Origin: Macrostomum hystrix
Taxonomy: Eukaryota; Platyhelminthes; Macrostomidae
DNA length: 64,000 nt
Assembly: GCA_950097015.1 (NCBI GenBank)
Contig: CATNEN010000003.1
Coordinates: 9,839,501 to 9,903,500 of the forward strand
Direction of reading: 5' to 3'
The stretch's first letter is position 1, and every line of letters begins with the position of its first letter. The notes below the pieces were generated by a model that was not told the origin of the DNA, searched no databases, and was given only the letters and a program-made list of their open reading frames with translations. The position numbers and the translations under genes were made by a program. Below are positions 53,276 to 64,000 of this stretch, piece by piece.

Positions 53276-53814
53276 AGAGCGTTGATCAAATGATCAACGC
53301 TGATGATCAAATCAGCGTTTAAAAAATGAAAACAATTCTAAAAAATGTAAAAAAAGTTTTTAATGATTTTGTAATAGTTGTAGAGGCACAATAAACCTAG
53401 GAAGTGAAACATAAACTGCGTTGCGTCATCACTATAAGCAAATGTATGATAATGATTCAGAAGCATAGCATTGTTTTCTTAAAACGAGAAAATGGACTGA
53501 GACGCGAAAATTATAATGTTGAACAGCATATAACTGTTTATCTCGAAAATATATAAACAATCACAGATTCACAGGTATATAAAGATTCACGGAACAAATA
53601 GTATCGGACGGTCCTTGGCAATAGAGCTAAACAAGAATGTGTGTGCTACTAAAAGTAGCATAACTAGGAATTTGATACAATTCAACAGGATTATCACAGC
53701 TAGATTTGTTAGCATTGATAATACTAATACAACATATTAATCAATACATAATTTTAACCTTTCGAAAGTCTTTAGCAAATGAAAGATCGTTTATTGCGTG
53801 CGGTGTTGTAAATG

Positions 53815-54240
53815 GGCCAGGATCGCCAATGTACACTGGGGGGTTGTCACGAGTGTTAGAGAAAGGGGCGGGCCTGGATCGCCAATGTACACTGGGGGGT
53901 TGTCACGAGTGTTAGAGAAAGGGGCGGGCCTGGATCGCCAATGTACACTGGGGGTTGTCACGAGTGTTAGGGAAAGGGGCGGGCCTGGATCGCCAATGTA
54001 CACTGGGGGTTGTCGCGAGTGTTAGAGAAAGGGGCGGGCCTGGATCGCCAATGTACACTGGGGGGTTGTCGCGAGTGTTAGAGAAAGGGGCGGGCCTGGA
54101 TCGCCAATGTACACTGGGGGGTTGTCGCGAGTGTTAGAGAAAGGGGCGGGCCTGAATCGCCAATGTACACTGGTTGTTGTCGCGAGTGTTAGAGAACGGG
54201 GCGGGCCTGGATCGCCAATGTACACTAGGTTCTGTTGCGA
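53815..54240. repeat. 56-bp minisatellite between membrane-protein genes A and B
   Basis: About eight copies of a 56-bp unit containing GGATCGCCAATGTACACTGG then GGGGTTGTCGCGAGTGTTAG and AGAAAGGGGCGGGCCT. CG-rich (TCGCGAG) in AT-rich surroundings. Confidence 0.95.
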
Positions 54241-54588
54241 GTGTTAAAAAAGGTGTCTGCATTTTCTGTGTTTTTTTGTGTTATCTCAGCAACTGTGTGA
54301 CGATTATTGTCGAGACTAAAGACTCAAATGGAATTAGCTAGCACTGTGGTACTCAAAATTGGATTGTGAAGGAAAGAAAAGTTTTTTCGGTCTAGCATGC
54401 ACATAAACTGCTACGGGCTGGCGATATGATGAGCTTGTATTTGGTCCGGAGCTGACTGTATACAATGGAAGCTGACTATGAGCACTGCTTTCGACTGGTC
54501 GCGAGTTCGAACATTTGGAGGGTGCTTATCTATAATAATAGATCCCTTATTATAGGGATCTATAATAAGGAAGATCCCTATAGCTGTT

Positions 54589-54990
54589 TTAATGTTTTAA
54601 GGAAGATCGAGTTTTAATCCGGCTTCCAGAGTTGCTTTTTTGAAAACGCGAACTGACAGAAAGCGATCGACGAGTTGGTCGGAAGTACATCCCAAGCGGA
54701 TGGGGATTCGATGAGGATCTTCGCAAATGCAAGGTTTGCCGAGTAGATTTAGCACCGATTTGAAATTTTTCTCTCTGTATAGTATCTTGAAACTGTGTTC
54801 TCTGCTTAGCTAGCCTCAGGCCGGGATCATCAATGTAGAATAGTAAAGCTTGGACTAGAATAAATGTCACAGTGCCGATAAGTGGCGCCGCAATGTTCAC
54901 CCACATTGGCCAATAAGCTGCATCTCTCGGACTTAATAAGGGCGCAGCTGTGTCGGAAGCTTTCGTTGTTGCCCAAATGCCAGGGACCAT
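54589..54990 (-). CDS. Single-span membrane protein, paralogue B
   Basis: A 133-residue single-exon frame. Residues 22-50 contain RDAAYWPMWVNIAAPLIGT and a hydrophobic span ending LFYIDDPGL, matching paralogue A in this block and not elsewhere. The C-terminal half is basic (SSRFQKSNSGSRIKTRSSLKH). Gene A has a spliced, longer tail, so one gene has lost or gained an exon. The ATG at 54990 is the first in frame. Function unknown. The shared block is enough to say that A and B arose by duplication. Minisatellites sit on both sides. Confidence 0.65.
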   Translation of the reverse strand: MVPGIWATTKASDTAAPLLSPRDAAYWPMWVNIAAPLIGTVTFILVQALLFYIDDPGLRLAKQRTQFQDTIQREKFQIGAKSTRQTLHLRRSSSNPHPLGMYFRPTRRSLSVSSRFQKSNSGSRIKTRSSLKH

Positions 54991-55139
54991 TTATTAAGTC
55001 CTGCTAATGATGATGTAAAAGTAATTCTGCTGAAAAACAAAAAAAGTTCCTAGAACTTTGTGACTTGAATATTGATCGACTGATATCTGCAGGGATTGTG
55101 GGTATTCAGGCAATTGCTTAAGTCAGACCTGAACACTGG

Positions 55140-55475
55140 GATGGCGAGCATGGACTGGCTGAGGAAGAATGTGCACCGGGAACGCGAGCTTGGATTGGCT
55201 GAGGAAGAATGTACACTGGGAAGGCGAGCTTGGATTGGCTGAGGAAGAATGTACACTGGGAAGGCGAGCTTGGATTGGATTGGAAGAATGTACACTGGAA
55301 TGGCGAGCTTGGATTGGCTGAGGAAGAATGTACACTGGAATGGCGAGCTTGGATTGGCTGAGGAAGAATGTACACTGGGAAGGCGAGCTTGGATTGGATT
55401 GGAAGAATGTACACTGGGAAGGCGAGCTTGGATTGGCTGAGGAAGAATGTACACTGGGAAGGCGTATTGGATTGG
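55140..55475. repeat. 40-bp minisatellite, array 1
   Basis: About nine copies of a 40-bp unit: GCGAGCTTGGATTGGCTGAG then GAAGAATGTACACTGGGAAG. Shorter units lack part of GGCTGAGGAA. Some variants read CACTGGAATG. Confidence 0.93.
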
Positions 55476-56044
55476 CCATAGTTCAAGTATGTTAGATATC
55501 TGGTTGTACTATTGCATGTACAGAATTAAAAATAAAGTAATATAAAGCTTGATTTTACTAGCTTGCTAAGTCAAATTATACGAAGTAGTAAAATTAAGTA
55601 AAAACGGATATTTCGTATTTAATTTAACAATTTGAAAAGTACATATTTACTTCTTTGATAACTTATTTACGTCTCAGAGATGAATATTTGTCGTTTAGAA
55701 GACTAGTGGTCAAATTTTCACTCGCACCCTAAAATGTGTTTTAGAGGTTATGCCTCGCTTAATTAAAAACAATTGTAGAAAAAAAATAAAATCAGCAACC
55801 TAGGCAGACAAGCAGTAGTCAACAATTTGTCAAGCAATATAAACAGGCCCATTACAGTTTCCGCAGCAATCTTTTTTTAAAGCTAAAAACTGATTAAGAA
55901 AAAACAAAATAACATGCAAGCACTAATGACTAAATGACAAGCAAAGCAAAGTTTAACCGATTGAAGAAAAAAAAGAAATAAACAAAAACTAACAATAATA
56001 TTTTTCCTTTATTATTATGAAAGCAGGTTTGGATTGGATAAAAA

Positions 56045-56470
56045 AGTGTAAAATGGTTAGGCGAGCATGGATTAGCTGAGGGAGAACGTTGCACTAAGGC
56101 GATCTTGGATTGGCTGAGGAAGAATGTACGCTGGGATGGAGAGCTTGGATTGGCTGAAGAAGAATGTACACTGCGATTGAGAGCTTGAATTGGCTGAAGA
56201 ATAATGTACACTGGAATGGCGAGCTTGGGTTGGCTGAGGAAGAATGTACACTGGGATGGAGAGCTTGGATTGGCTGAGGAAATATGTACACTGGGGAGGC
56301 GAGCTTGGATTGGCTGAGGGAGAGTGTACACTGTGGAATGCGAGCTTGGATTGGCTGAGGGAGAGTGTACACTGGGGAGGCGAGCTTGGATTGGCTGAGG
56401 GAGAGTGTACGTTGGGAAGGCGAGCTTGGATTCGCTGAGGGAGAAGCTCCATGCACACTGGAAATGGAGC
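56045..56470. repeat. 40-bp minisatellite, array 2 (same family as array 1)
   Basis: About ten diverged copies of the same unit as at 55140-55475 (GCGAGCTTGGATTGGCTGAG, AATGTACACTGGGA). The arrays are separated by about 570 bases of unrelated AT-rich sequence. Confidence 0.9.
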
Positions 56471-56732
56471 TTGAATTAGCTGAGGGAGTGGATAAATAAA
56501 TCTCGACTTAAAAAAAATTAATGACTTCGCAATAGATAATTTAATTGATTTCTATAACGAAAATGATTTATTGCGTTTAGATTGGGTGTGGTTATAAACA
56601 CGCAAGAAATTATTCCAACAAAAATAGAATTTATACGCTAGTAAACCAGAATCATGTTTAATCACCAGGCTTCAAGCCGACTTCTCGTTGAACAATAGAA
56701 ACAAATTAAAAAACTTAAACAGAAGTCACAGT

Positions 56733-56742
56733 TTTATTTATT
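56733..56742 (-). terminator. Polyadenylation signal of the TUT4/7-type gene
   Basis: Reverse-strand AATAAATAAA about 25 bases after the stop codon at 56765-56767. Confidence 0.6.
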
Positions 56743-56764
56743 GTTAATTGACGAAGTGGCAGAA

Positions 56765-59700
56765 TTATTTTTTCTTAGCCGAGAAAGGATCACCGCCAGC
56801 GCCGCGGTTTCCATGTTGACTTTTCTTCTTTTGCTGCTGCTGCTGCTGCTGCTGCTGATTTGGAAATACATTTCTGCTATGCTGGGGCAGCTGACCAGTG
56901 TACTGTTGCTGCTGCTGCTGCTGCTGAAAACCACCGATTGGCATTGGTGGGCCGCCGCCACCGCGCTGAATAATGATGCCAGGCGGAAGTGGTTGAAATT
57001 GACGCGATGACGGCTGCCGACCTCCAACAGCTCCGATGGGCAATGAAGAATTTCCTGAAACCATTGAGCCACTAGTAGGCACTAAGGTTGACACCGGGCG
57101 CCATTGCTGCTGACCAATTGGAGCAGCAGGAGCAGCAGTAGCAGCACCAGCAGCAGTAGCAGTTCCGGTGCTGATTGCAGCGGTTGGCGAAGCTGGCATC
57201 CAGTTGAACACCGGGAATGTCTGAGGATTGCCAAGTAGGCGCAGCTCCTGAGGACCAGTCGGCAGCTGGGCCAATGGAACCAGCAGGTCTGGCATGCCGG
57301 GTGCTCGAATCAGCACAGGCTGATAGGCAGCCGCCTGCGGCGCCGGAGAGGCGGGATCCGCTGAGGAAGCAGACGATGACTGCCGCATGTAGAGAATCGC
57401 CGGTCCGCCTGTTGGACCATCTTCGGCTGGGGCCAGCTGGGGACGAGACTGCTGATCGATTTGCACCTGCAATTCAGGAAACAGAACGGATTAACTTAGA
57501 GACAGATGGGATTGCCTGAGAGATATCGGATTAACTAGGATATATATTGGATTCACTGGGAGATAGATCGGATTAACTGAAAGACAGATCGGATTAACTG
57601 AAAGACAGATCGGATTAACTGAAAGACATATCGGATTAACTGGGAGACGCATCAGATTAACTAGGAGACAGATCGGATTAACTGGGAGACAGATAGGATT
57701 AACTGGGAGACAGATCAGATTAACTGGGAGACAGATCAGATTAACTGGGAGACAGATCAGATTAACTGGGAGACAGATAGGATTAACTAGGAGACAGATC
57801 AGATTAACTGGGAGACAGATCAGATTAACTGGGAGACAGATCAGATTAACTGGGAGACAGATCGGATTAACTGAGACAGATCGGATTAACTGGGAGACAG
57901 ATCGGATTAACTGGGAGACAGATCAGATTAACTGGGAGACAGATCGGATTAACTGGGAGACAGATCGGATTAACTGGGAGACAGATCAGATTAACTGGGA
58001 GACAGATCAGATTAACTGGGAGACAGATCAGATTAACTGGGAGACAGATCGGATTAACTGAGACAGATCGGATTAACTGAGACAGATCGGATTAACTGGG
58101 AGACAGATCAGATTAACTGGGAGACAGATCGAATTAACTGGGACACACACACCACGAAGAAATTGAAAGACACCCCTAAAAAAGCAATAGACGCCCTTGA
58201 AAATTAGGAAAAAGGGGAAAAAGCCTAACCTGCTCTCTCTGGAAGTCCTTCAAAGGCGTCCGAATTCCGTCCAGCCTGTTAGCTCGCTTCATTTCGTGTC
58301 CGCAGTCGCGCGCAATGTGACCGATCTTGCCGCAACGTTTACAGCCGCGATCCTTCGGCACATCACAGGGGCACAGGCTGGACGAGAACAGATACTCCTT
58401 CATGGCCCGGTCGGCCAAAGGTTCAACAGGCGGTGAGCACCAGCGTTTCAAAGCGTTATGAAACGTGGTGAGTATGAACCAAGCCATCTTCTTAGTCATG
58501 CCGCTAGCGAGATTGTGACACAATTCAAACGGATCTTCAATAGCCAACGGCGTGGACCAGAGCTTCTCCAATCTGAGCAGGGGGCCGCTGCGCCGAATTG
58601 TGACCACCTTGGAGCGCCAGTCGAATTCCAGATAGTAGCGCAGGAAGCCGAGCCAAAGCTCGCCAATGTTCTTATCGCAGCGCGGCCTCCAACGCCTGGC
58701 TATCTCAGCCCGGTCCTCTTGGAACCAGGCGTTCCAACCGTCGATTTGTCTTACCGGCGCCGCCTGGCTCGGCCAGCCATCGTACAGCTCCTGCAGGCAA
58801 GGAATGACGCCTTCAGACTGCAGATAGTGCAGAGTGAGGATCACGTAGGCGTAGGATGACAGGCTGCCGCGGCTGGCGTCGCCAATGTCGCAGGATTTGG
58901 CGAATACCTTGTTTAATTGTGTTCGATTAGCGGGATTAAACACTAATCCTTTGAATTGATTATCACTAGTCTAACACTGAATAATGTATTTTTTAATAAT
59001 GAAATTTGCAGGAGGGCTGCGGGCAATGGCACATGATTTGGTGACACTAGACCCGCAGCCAGCGAGGAGATAATTATTCCGCCCTTTTCTCTGATTCCTG
59101 AGCACACACGCACACAGGTGCGAGGTGTGTACATCTGATCGTCACACAGTGTACACTTATACAATGCCTTGGAGGTTGGCCTCAAGGTATAAATTGCACG
59201 GCCTCGCCGCGGCATCGAGCTTTCTCGAATGTAGGGACCTTCTTGCGAGAGGCAACACGCGTTAGACCGCTCACCCCCAAACTACACTGATCACTTCTTA
59301 AGCGGATTATCAGTTAATCCCATACTGACTTTACTCAAGCTTAGTTTAGTGAAAAATTAATAATCGCGAAACTATAAAGTAACAATCACCTTAACAATGT
59401 AGCCCAAATCTCGAACGCGCCTATCCAGCATAGCGTAGGTTCGCAGCATCCTAGTATTAGCGGCAGCCAACCGATTATAGAGGCTAACATCCCCTTCGCA
59501 GTCGAATCGACGATGATGAAACTTCACAATGGGCACCTTGGCCTGGGTGATTGGCAGAACGGAGTAGAATTGTCTGCTAGGGGCGCCCTTTAGAATCTTG
59601 GCCACCTTAGTGATGATGTCTGGCACTGGAGTCTTTAGACTGCTCAATGTAGGGCAATTATCAAAGGTCAAGCACATGTCCAAGTCGCTGTTGAAAAAGC

Positions 59701-62700
59701 CGAAGCCATTGCAACATGAGCCGAATAGTTCCAATTGCGCGTCAGGAAAGTGCACCCTTAGCAGAGCTAGAATTTCGTCTTTAACTTCGGCACGCTTTTT
59801 AAGATCGATTGGACGCTCTTCAAAATCGCCGGGTACAGTGCGAAGCAATTCAGTTAAACTGGACAGGTGTTTAGCTGAACATGGTACAGGTAGCTGTTCA
59901 GACAGATTAACAAATTCGTACTCAGTGCAGGCGTCTTTCAAATGGCCGGCCTTGCCGCAGCTGGCGCATTGAAGCTGAGGCGGCGGAGCACGCACGAGGC
60001 AGCGCTTGTCCAGGGTGTAGCGCAATGATGCCTTATTAACAGACTCTACTAGGGCTCGGTTGTAGTAATCTGGATCAGTGGAATCCTGTGTGATGATTGC
60101 GGGAAAGTGTTTTAAGACAGCTCTAATGACGTACTCAAGATAGCTTTTATGACATTCTCAAGACAGTCAAGACAGCTTTCATGACATTCTCAAGACAATC
60201 AAGACAGCTTTCATGACATTCTCAAGACAATCAAGACAGCTTTCATGACATTCTCAAGACAGCTGTCATGACATTCATAAGACAGCTTTCATGACATTTT
60301 AAGACAGCTTTCATGACATTTTAAGACAGCTTTCATGACATTTTAGCGGAAATTATGAACGCATTATCCATTTGTAAGTTATCCACAAAACAACATCTGG
60401 CCTTGATGCTGTAAAGATGCTGGCCTTGACCCATAGATCTCATATACGATCTATGTATGTAAGTGTATGTAAGTGTATCTAAGTGTATGTAAGTGTATCT
60501 AAGTGTATCTAAGTGTATGTAAGTGTCGTACGTAAGATCTAATTCAACCTTTCTGTGAAAAAAAAATATTGGGAACTTTCCACGAGTCATTTAGATGATT
60601 TGCTTGGTTAAGCCTTGCTTACCATTGCCGACCGGAACGGAATAAAATATTGCTATAGACACAACTTCGCTTGCCTTGGGTCAGATTAAAATTTGGATGC
60701 CTACGTGGATGCCCAGAGCAAACCATCTGAATTTTAAAGGTTAAGACAGCTTTCATGACATTCTCGAGACACTCATGAAATTCTCGAGTCACTCTTGACA
60801 TTCACAAGACACTCGATGCATGACTATAAGACAGTTAATAGACTCACCAGAACGCCACCTTCAGCGGCGAGCTCTTCATCGATTTCCGCGTCTTCCGCTT
60901 CATCGATGGCATTAGCGGCTTCTTCCAGATCTTCATCGTCATCATTGCCAATCTGATCTTCGTCAGCATAGTCTTCCTCCTCTAGAACGTCGTCGACAAT
61001 GGACAAGTTCACGCCGTCTAAATCGACATTGGCAGCAGTGCCACATACCACGGTGCTTAAACAGTCGGCAACTAGATTATCAACAATCTGTCTAGCATAC
61101 TGTTCAATAGTAGTTGGCTCTGGCTTAGTCGGCGAGATCAATTGCAGCGGCGGCGGCACGGGCAGCTCGTTGGTAGTGAGTCGTCTGCGTCGACGTATCA
61201 GTAGCCGACGCTGTCGACGACGACGCGAGGAACGAACGGCTACGCGAATGATCGCGGCTGCCTGAGCAGGCGTAGCTGTGAGACAATCTCGAGCAAGATG
61301 ACGACGCATGATAGCGCCGAATAGTCGTTGAACCAACCAACGATGAAAGTCAACAGTTGGCAGGTTGGCAACGGAGGGAGCCTTGTTAGAATCGGTTGAA
61401 ACTCCGGCAGCTAGATCGGCTTCGTCAAGTTCCAGACTAGCGCAGGATACCTGATCGTCTGGCGAGAATATGCTAGCAAGGGCAGCGTTAACAATGTCAC
61501 TAGTGGACGCAATGCCTGGCACACTATCGACAACTTGGCGCGCAGCTCCTACAAGATCGCCAATATCAAACAGTGGCGTAATCTTCAGCTTCTGAGTCTT
61601 TGTAAGGCCGCCGCCAGTGCTAGCTTTTAGCTTGAAGTGCTGATAGAGCGGCCCAGTTGCCAACTGGGGTACGGCATAGTAGCGATAGGCAGAGCGAATC
61701 TGCATCAGTATGTAATCTAGTAGTTCACTGCTAGCAACTCCGCGTGACATGTTCATTCTAGGCCGGAATGGATCTTCGATGTTCAACCGTTTTGGCATCC
61801 AATCCTTAGCCGAGCATAGCAGCGGCTCTAATTGGGTAACGCAGACGATAGCGTCCTGCCTAGGCGTGGAATAATAACGCAGTAAATCAATCCACAAGCG
61901 GCCAAGATTAGCGGTTCTGGCCGCATCAGTCGGCTGCCAGAATTCAGCTAAGCGATCAGGATCGGCACTGAAATAAGTCAACTTTCCGTCTTCGAAATTC
62001 ACCGACGTGCAGCAATCCGGCGGAGCCATAGTTGCTAGGCTATTAAGCACTGGAAGGACTCCAACCTGCTGCAAGTAGTGCACAACCATCAGGTGATACG
62101 CGTGAGGCGGCAAGGTGCCCCTCTGTGGCGCATCGGCTTTAGCAAGATTAGCTACAGTGCGTAGGGCAAAGCAGAGACGGCGACAGCGTTCGTCTAGCCT
62201 TGTGTAGGCTGCAATTAGATTTGAAGTCAGGGACCGGTGCCAGGTGTTAACACTAAATCTATAGGCTACACCTGAAGTATCTTTGCATAAAATAGCCGGG
62301 GCCAAATTGTCAGCTTGAGATTCTACGCTGGCAAATAGTTTTATAACATTGTCTTTCTCAATTTCGGTGCTAACCACAGTGGCCGCCGTTAGCGCGTCAA
62401 CGCAGCGTTCGAATGCAACGTTAAATTCGGCATCCGCGTTACTTTTACTATCGGCCATAGTTGCGGCGTCGACTAGGACTAAGCTAAGATTAACGTCACT
62501 ATCGATGGTTGATAAATGACTGATCAGACTGCCATAGATGCGAGCACTACGACCACCTCCACTGGAGCGAATGGCTTCGATTGATCGATTAGCAACAATT
62601 TGGCGACGCTCTGCCTCCGCTTCGGTCAGCAACATGGAATCCGAATAATTTTTTAGATGCTCGCCGACGCCTTCACAATGCGACACCGTTGGAGGCGGCG

Positions 62701-64000
62701 CGGCGGCGACAAAGCGTTGAAGCATCTGAGTTGGAGTATGGAATTCGAGTGGCTAGGTAGATGGCCAGGAGTTAGAGGATAGGGAATTAGATATATGGAA
62801 TTTAGAGGATTGGGAAGTGGAAAGATAGGATTAGACGATTGGGAAATTGATAGATGGGATTTAGAGGATTGGGAATTGAATAGATGGGATTTAGAGGAAT
62901 GGGAAGTGGATAGATGGGATTTAGAGGATTGGGAAGTGGATAGATGGGATTTAGAGGATTGGGAATTGGATAGATGGGATTTAGAGGATTGGGAATTGGA
63001 TAGATGGGATTTAGAGGATTGGGAATTTGATAGATGGGATTTAGAGGAATGGGAAGTGGATAGATGGGATTTAGAGGATTGGGAAGTAGATATATGGAAT
63101 TTAGATCATTGGGAAGTGGATAGATAGGATTTGGAGGACTGGGAAGTGGATATGGATTGGATTTAAAGGATTGGGAATTGGATAGATGGGATTTAGAGGA
63201 TTGGGAAGAGGATAGATGGGATTTAGAGGATTGGGATGTGGATAGATAGGATTTGGAGGACTGGGAAGTAGATAGATAGGATTTGGAGGACTGGGAAGTA
63301 GATAGATAGGATTTGGAGCACTGGGAAGTGGATAGATAGGATTAATAAGGATGAGAAGTGTAATAGATAGACGGGATTTAGAAGATTGGGAAATGTAGAT
63401 GGTATTCAAAGGATTGGGAAGTAAATAGAGGGGATTTAGAGGACTTCGTATTGGATACATGTGATTTTGAGGACCTAGGAAGCGGTGAAATGGGATTTAG
63501 ACGGATGGGAAAGGGATAGATGGGCTGGGATTTTTATGTTTGTGAATTGGATGGATGGGATTTAGAGGATTGGAAAGTGAAATGGCGGACCAAAAAGTAT
63601 ATCTAAATTGAAAAAAATCTAGAACAGAACACAAACCTGAGTTTCGGACTTGATTCGATGCCTAGTTGAGTCAACGTGATCCCAGGCCTTTGACAGGTTG
63701 TCAATATGCACAGCGCACTGCCTGCATTGGTACAATGCCCTAGGAAATTTCTGAGCAGGCTTCAACAAAGGGTGAATATACTCAGCTTCGAGGCGATCCA
63801 AATCAATGTCTGAAGGCTTAGTAGGATCCAAAGGCGCTCTAGGATTGGCACCGGCGATTGACTTGCAAACGGTGCTAGCAGGACGGCAGACTAGCAGCTG
63901 GCCATTGTTAGGATCCGTACGGACCGTGGATCCGGCGGAGGCCAACGGCTTAGCCGGCTGATTGCTGGACGATGACGTAGAAGAACAGTTTCTAGCCGTT
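56765..64000 (-). CDS. TUT4/7: TUT4/TUT7-type terminal uridylyltransferase, 3' five exons (5' end outside window)
   Basis: Exons seen: 63637-64000 (runs off the edge), 60848-62725, 59390-60085, 58230-58907, 56765-57466, all joined in phase 0. The family adds uridines to RNA 3' ends (pre-let-7, mRNA decay). In order: a C2H2 finger (CRQCAVHIDNLSKAWDH...H); an N-terminal nucleotidyltransferase-like module in the large exon (RIYGSLISHLSTIDSDVNLS, IEDPFRPRMN) that looks catalytically degenerate; an acidic tract; a CCHC knuckle (CASCGKAGHLKDAC); the active module with FGSCCNGFGFFNSDLDMC and a later FDCEGDVSLYN for the three Asp; then GDASRGSLSSYAY, WLGFLRYY and IEDPFELCHNL; a second CCHC knuckle (CKRCGKIGHIARDC); and a Gln/Pro-rich tail. 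This is the TUT4/7 layout. One gene appears to stand for the vertebrate pair. Introns carry minisatellites or SINE-A. Confidence 0.93.
57485..58140. repeat. 21-bp minisatellite in TUT4/7 intron
   Basis: About 31 copies of GATTAACTGGGAGACAGATC plus one base, varying ATCGG/ATCAG/ATAGG, with a few 17-bp units lacking TGGG. It fills the last intron seen, starting about 20 bases from the exon acceptor. Confidence 0.95.
59008..59277 (-). repeat. SINE-A copy in TUT4/7 intron
   Basis: Reverse copy: CGCAAGAAGGTCCCTACATT, GATGCCGCGGCGAGGCCGTG, ACCTCCAAGGCATTG, GATGTACACACCTCGCACC, TGGCTGCGGGTCTAGTGTC and CGCAGCCCTCCTG. The head is decayed. Same orientation as the gene. Confidence 0.85.
60110..60345. 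repeat. Short minisatellite in TUT4/7 intron (AAGACAGCTTTCATGACATT)
   Basis: About nine copies of AAGACAGCTTTCATGACATT, with or without a CTCAAGACAATC spacer. The same unit reappears at 60740-60835 next to exon 60848-62725, so about 390 bases of other sequence seem to have split the array. That insert includes a TAAGTGTATGTAAGTGTATC microsatellite at 60455-60530. Confidence 0.85.
62760..63590. repeat. 30-bp minisatellite in TUT4/7 intron
   Basis: About 27 copies of a 30-bp unit: GAGGATTGGGAAGTGGATAG then ATGGGATTTA, becoming irregular to the right. It occupies almost all of the intron between the finger exon and the large exon. Confidence 0.93.

Noticed and set aside
60999-61340. Arg-rich frames opposite or within the TUT4/7 large exon
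   Set aside because: Out-of-frame readings of the real exon, which is fixed by family similarity and phase.
62795-63127. Trp/Asp/Glu repeat protein (WDLEDWEVDR)
   Set aside because: A 30-bp minisatellite in a TUT4/7 intron.

Overview
This is nuclear DNA of an invertebrate animal. The genes have many spliced exons with GT-AG introns, the set is metazoan (acid sphingomyelinase, PCIF1, eIF1A, a TUT4/7-type uridylyltransferase), and the DNA between exons is filled with minisatellites, two tRNA-derived SINE families, a LINE, LTR elements and DNA transposons. I cannot name the species. A lophotrochozoan-type bilaterian is a guess, not something the sequence shows.

Layout. 0.2-6.9 kb: two tandem copies of a secreted C-type-lectin/PAN-like gene (+), separated by a 16-bp minisatellite, unassigned exon-like fragments, a perfect 49-bp satellite and an old SINE. 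8.7-11.1 kb: a small secreted Cys-rich ORF (-), a LINE 3' end and a solo LTR. 11.3-17.7 kb: a complete 12-exon acid sphingomyelinase gene (-). 18.1-26.3 kb: mobile-element territory. It holds a full SINE, then a P-like transposase pseudogene split by a LINE that is itself split by a Gypsy LTR retrotransposon, then a zinc-finger-like open frame and a second SINE family. 27-28.9 kb: a Penelope-like remnant with a hammerhead-like motif, and a CCAAT-box minisatellite. 30.4-38.4 kb: complete 7-exon PCIF1 (-). 41.6-45.3 kb: complete 3-exon eIF1A (+), head-to-head with PCIF1, with a non-autonomous 8-bp-TSD transposon in intron 1. 47.6-49.8 kb: an unrecognised secreted acidic protein (-). 51.1-55.0 kb: two related single-membrane-span proteins (-). 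56.8-64.0 kb: the 3' part of a TUT4/7-type terminal uridylyltransferase (-), which runs off the right edge.

PCIF1 (cap-adjacent m6Am methylation), eIF1A (start-site scanning) and TUT4/7 (3' uridylation) all act on mRNA. Their closeness may be chance, because the neighbours are unrelated.

The most striking property is that almost every gene carries minisatellites in its introns. About 19 arrays cover roughly a fifth of the window. Several share a short GAGGATC-type core, and three arrays around PCIF1 share both that core and a 34-bp unit. Exon borders were assigned by reading the sequence: splice consensus, phase continuity and agreement with remembered family sequences. No alignment program was run.
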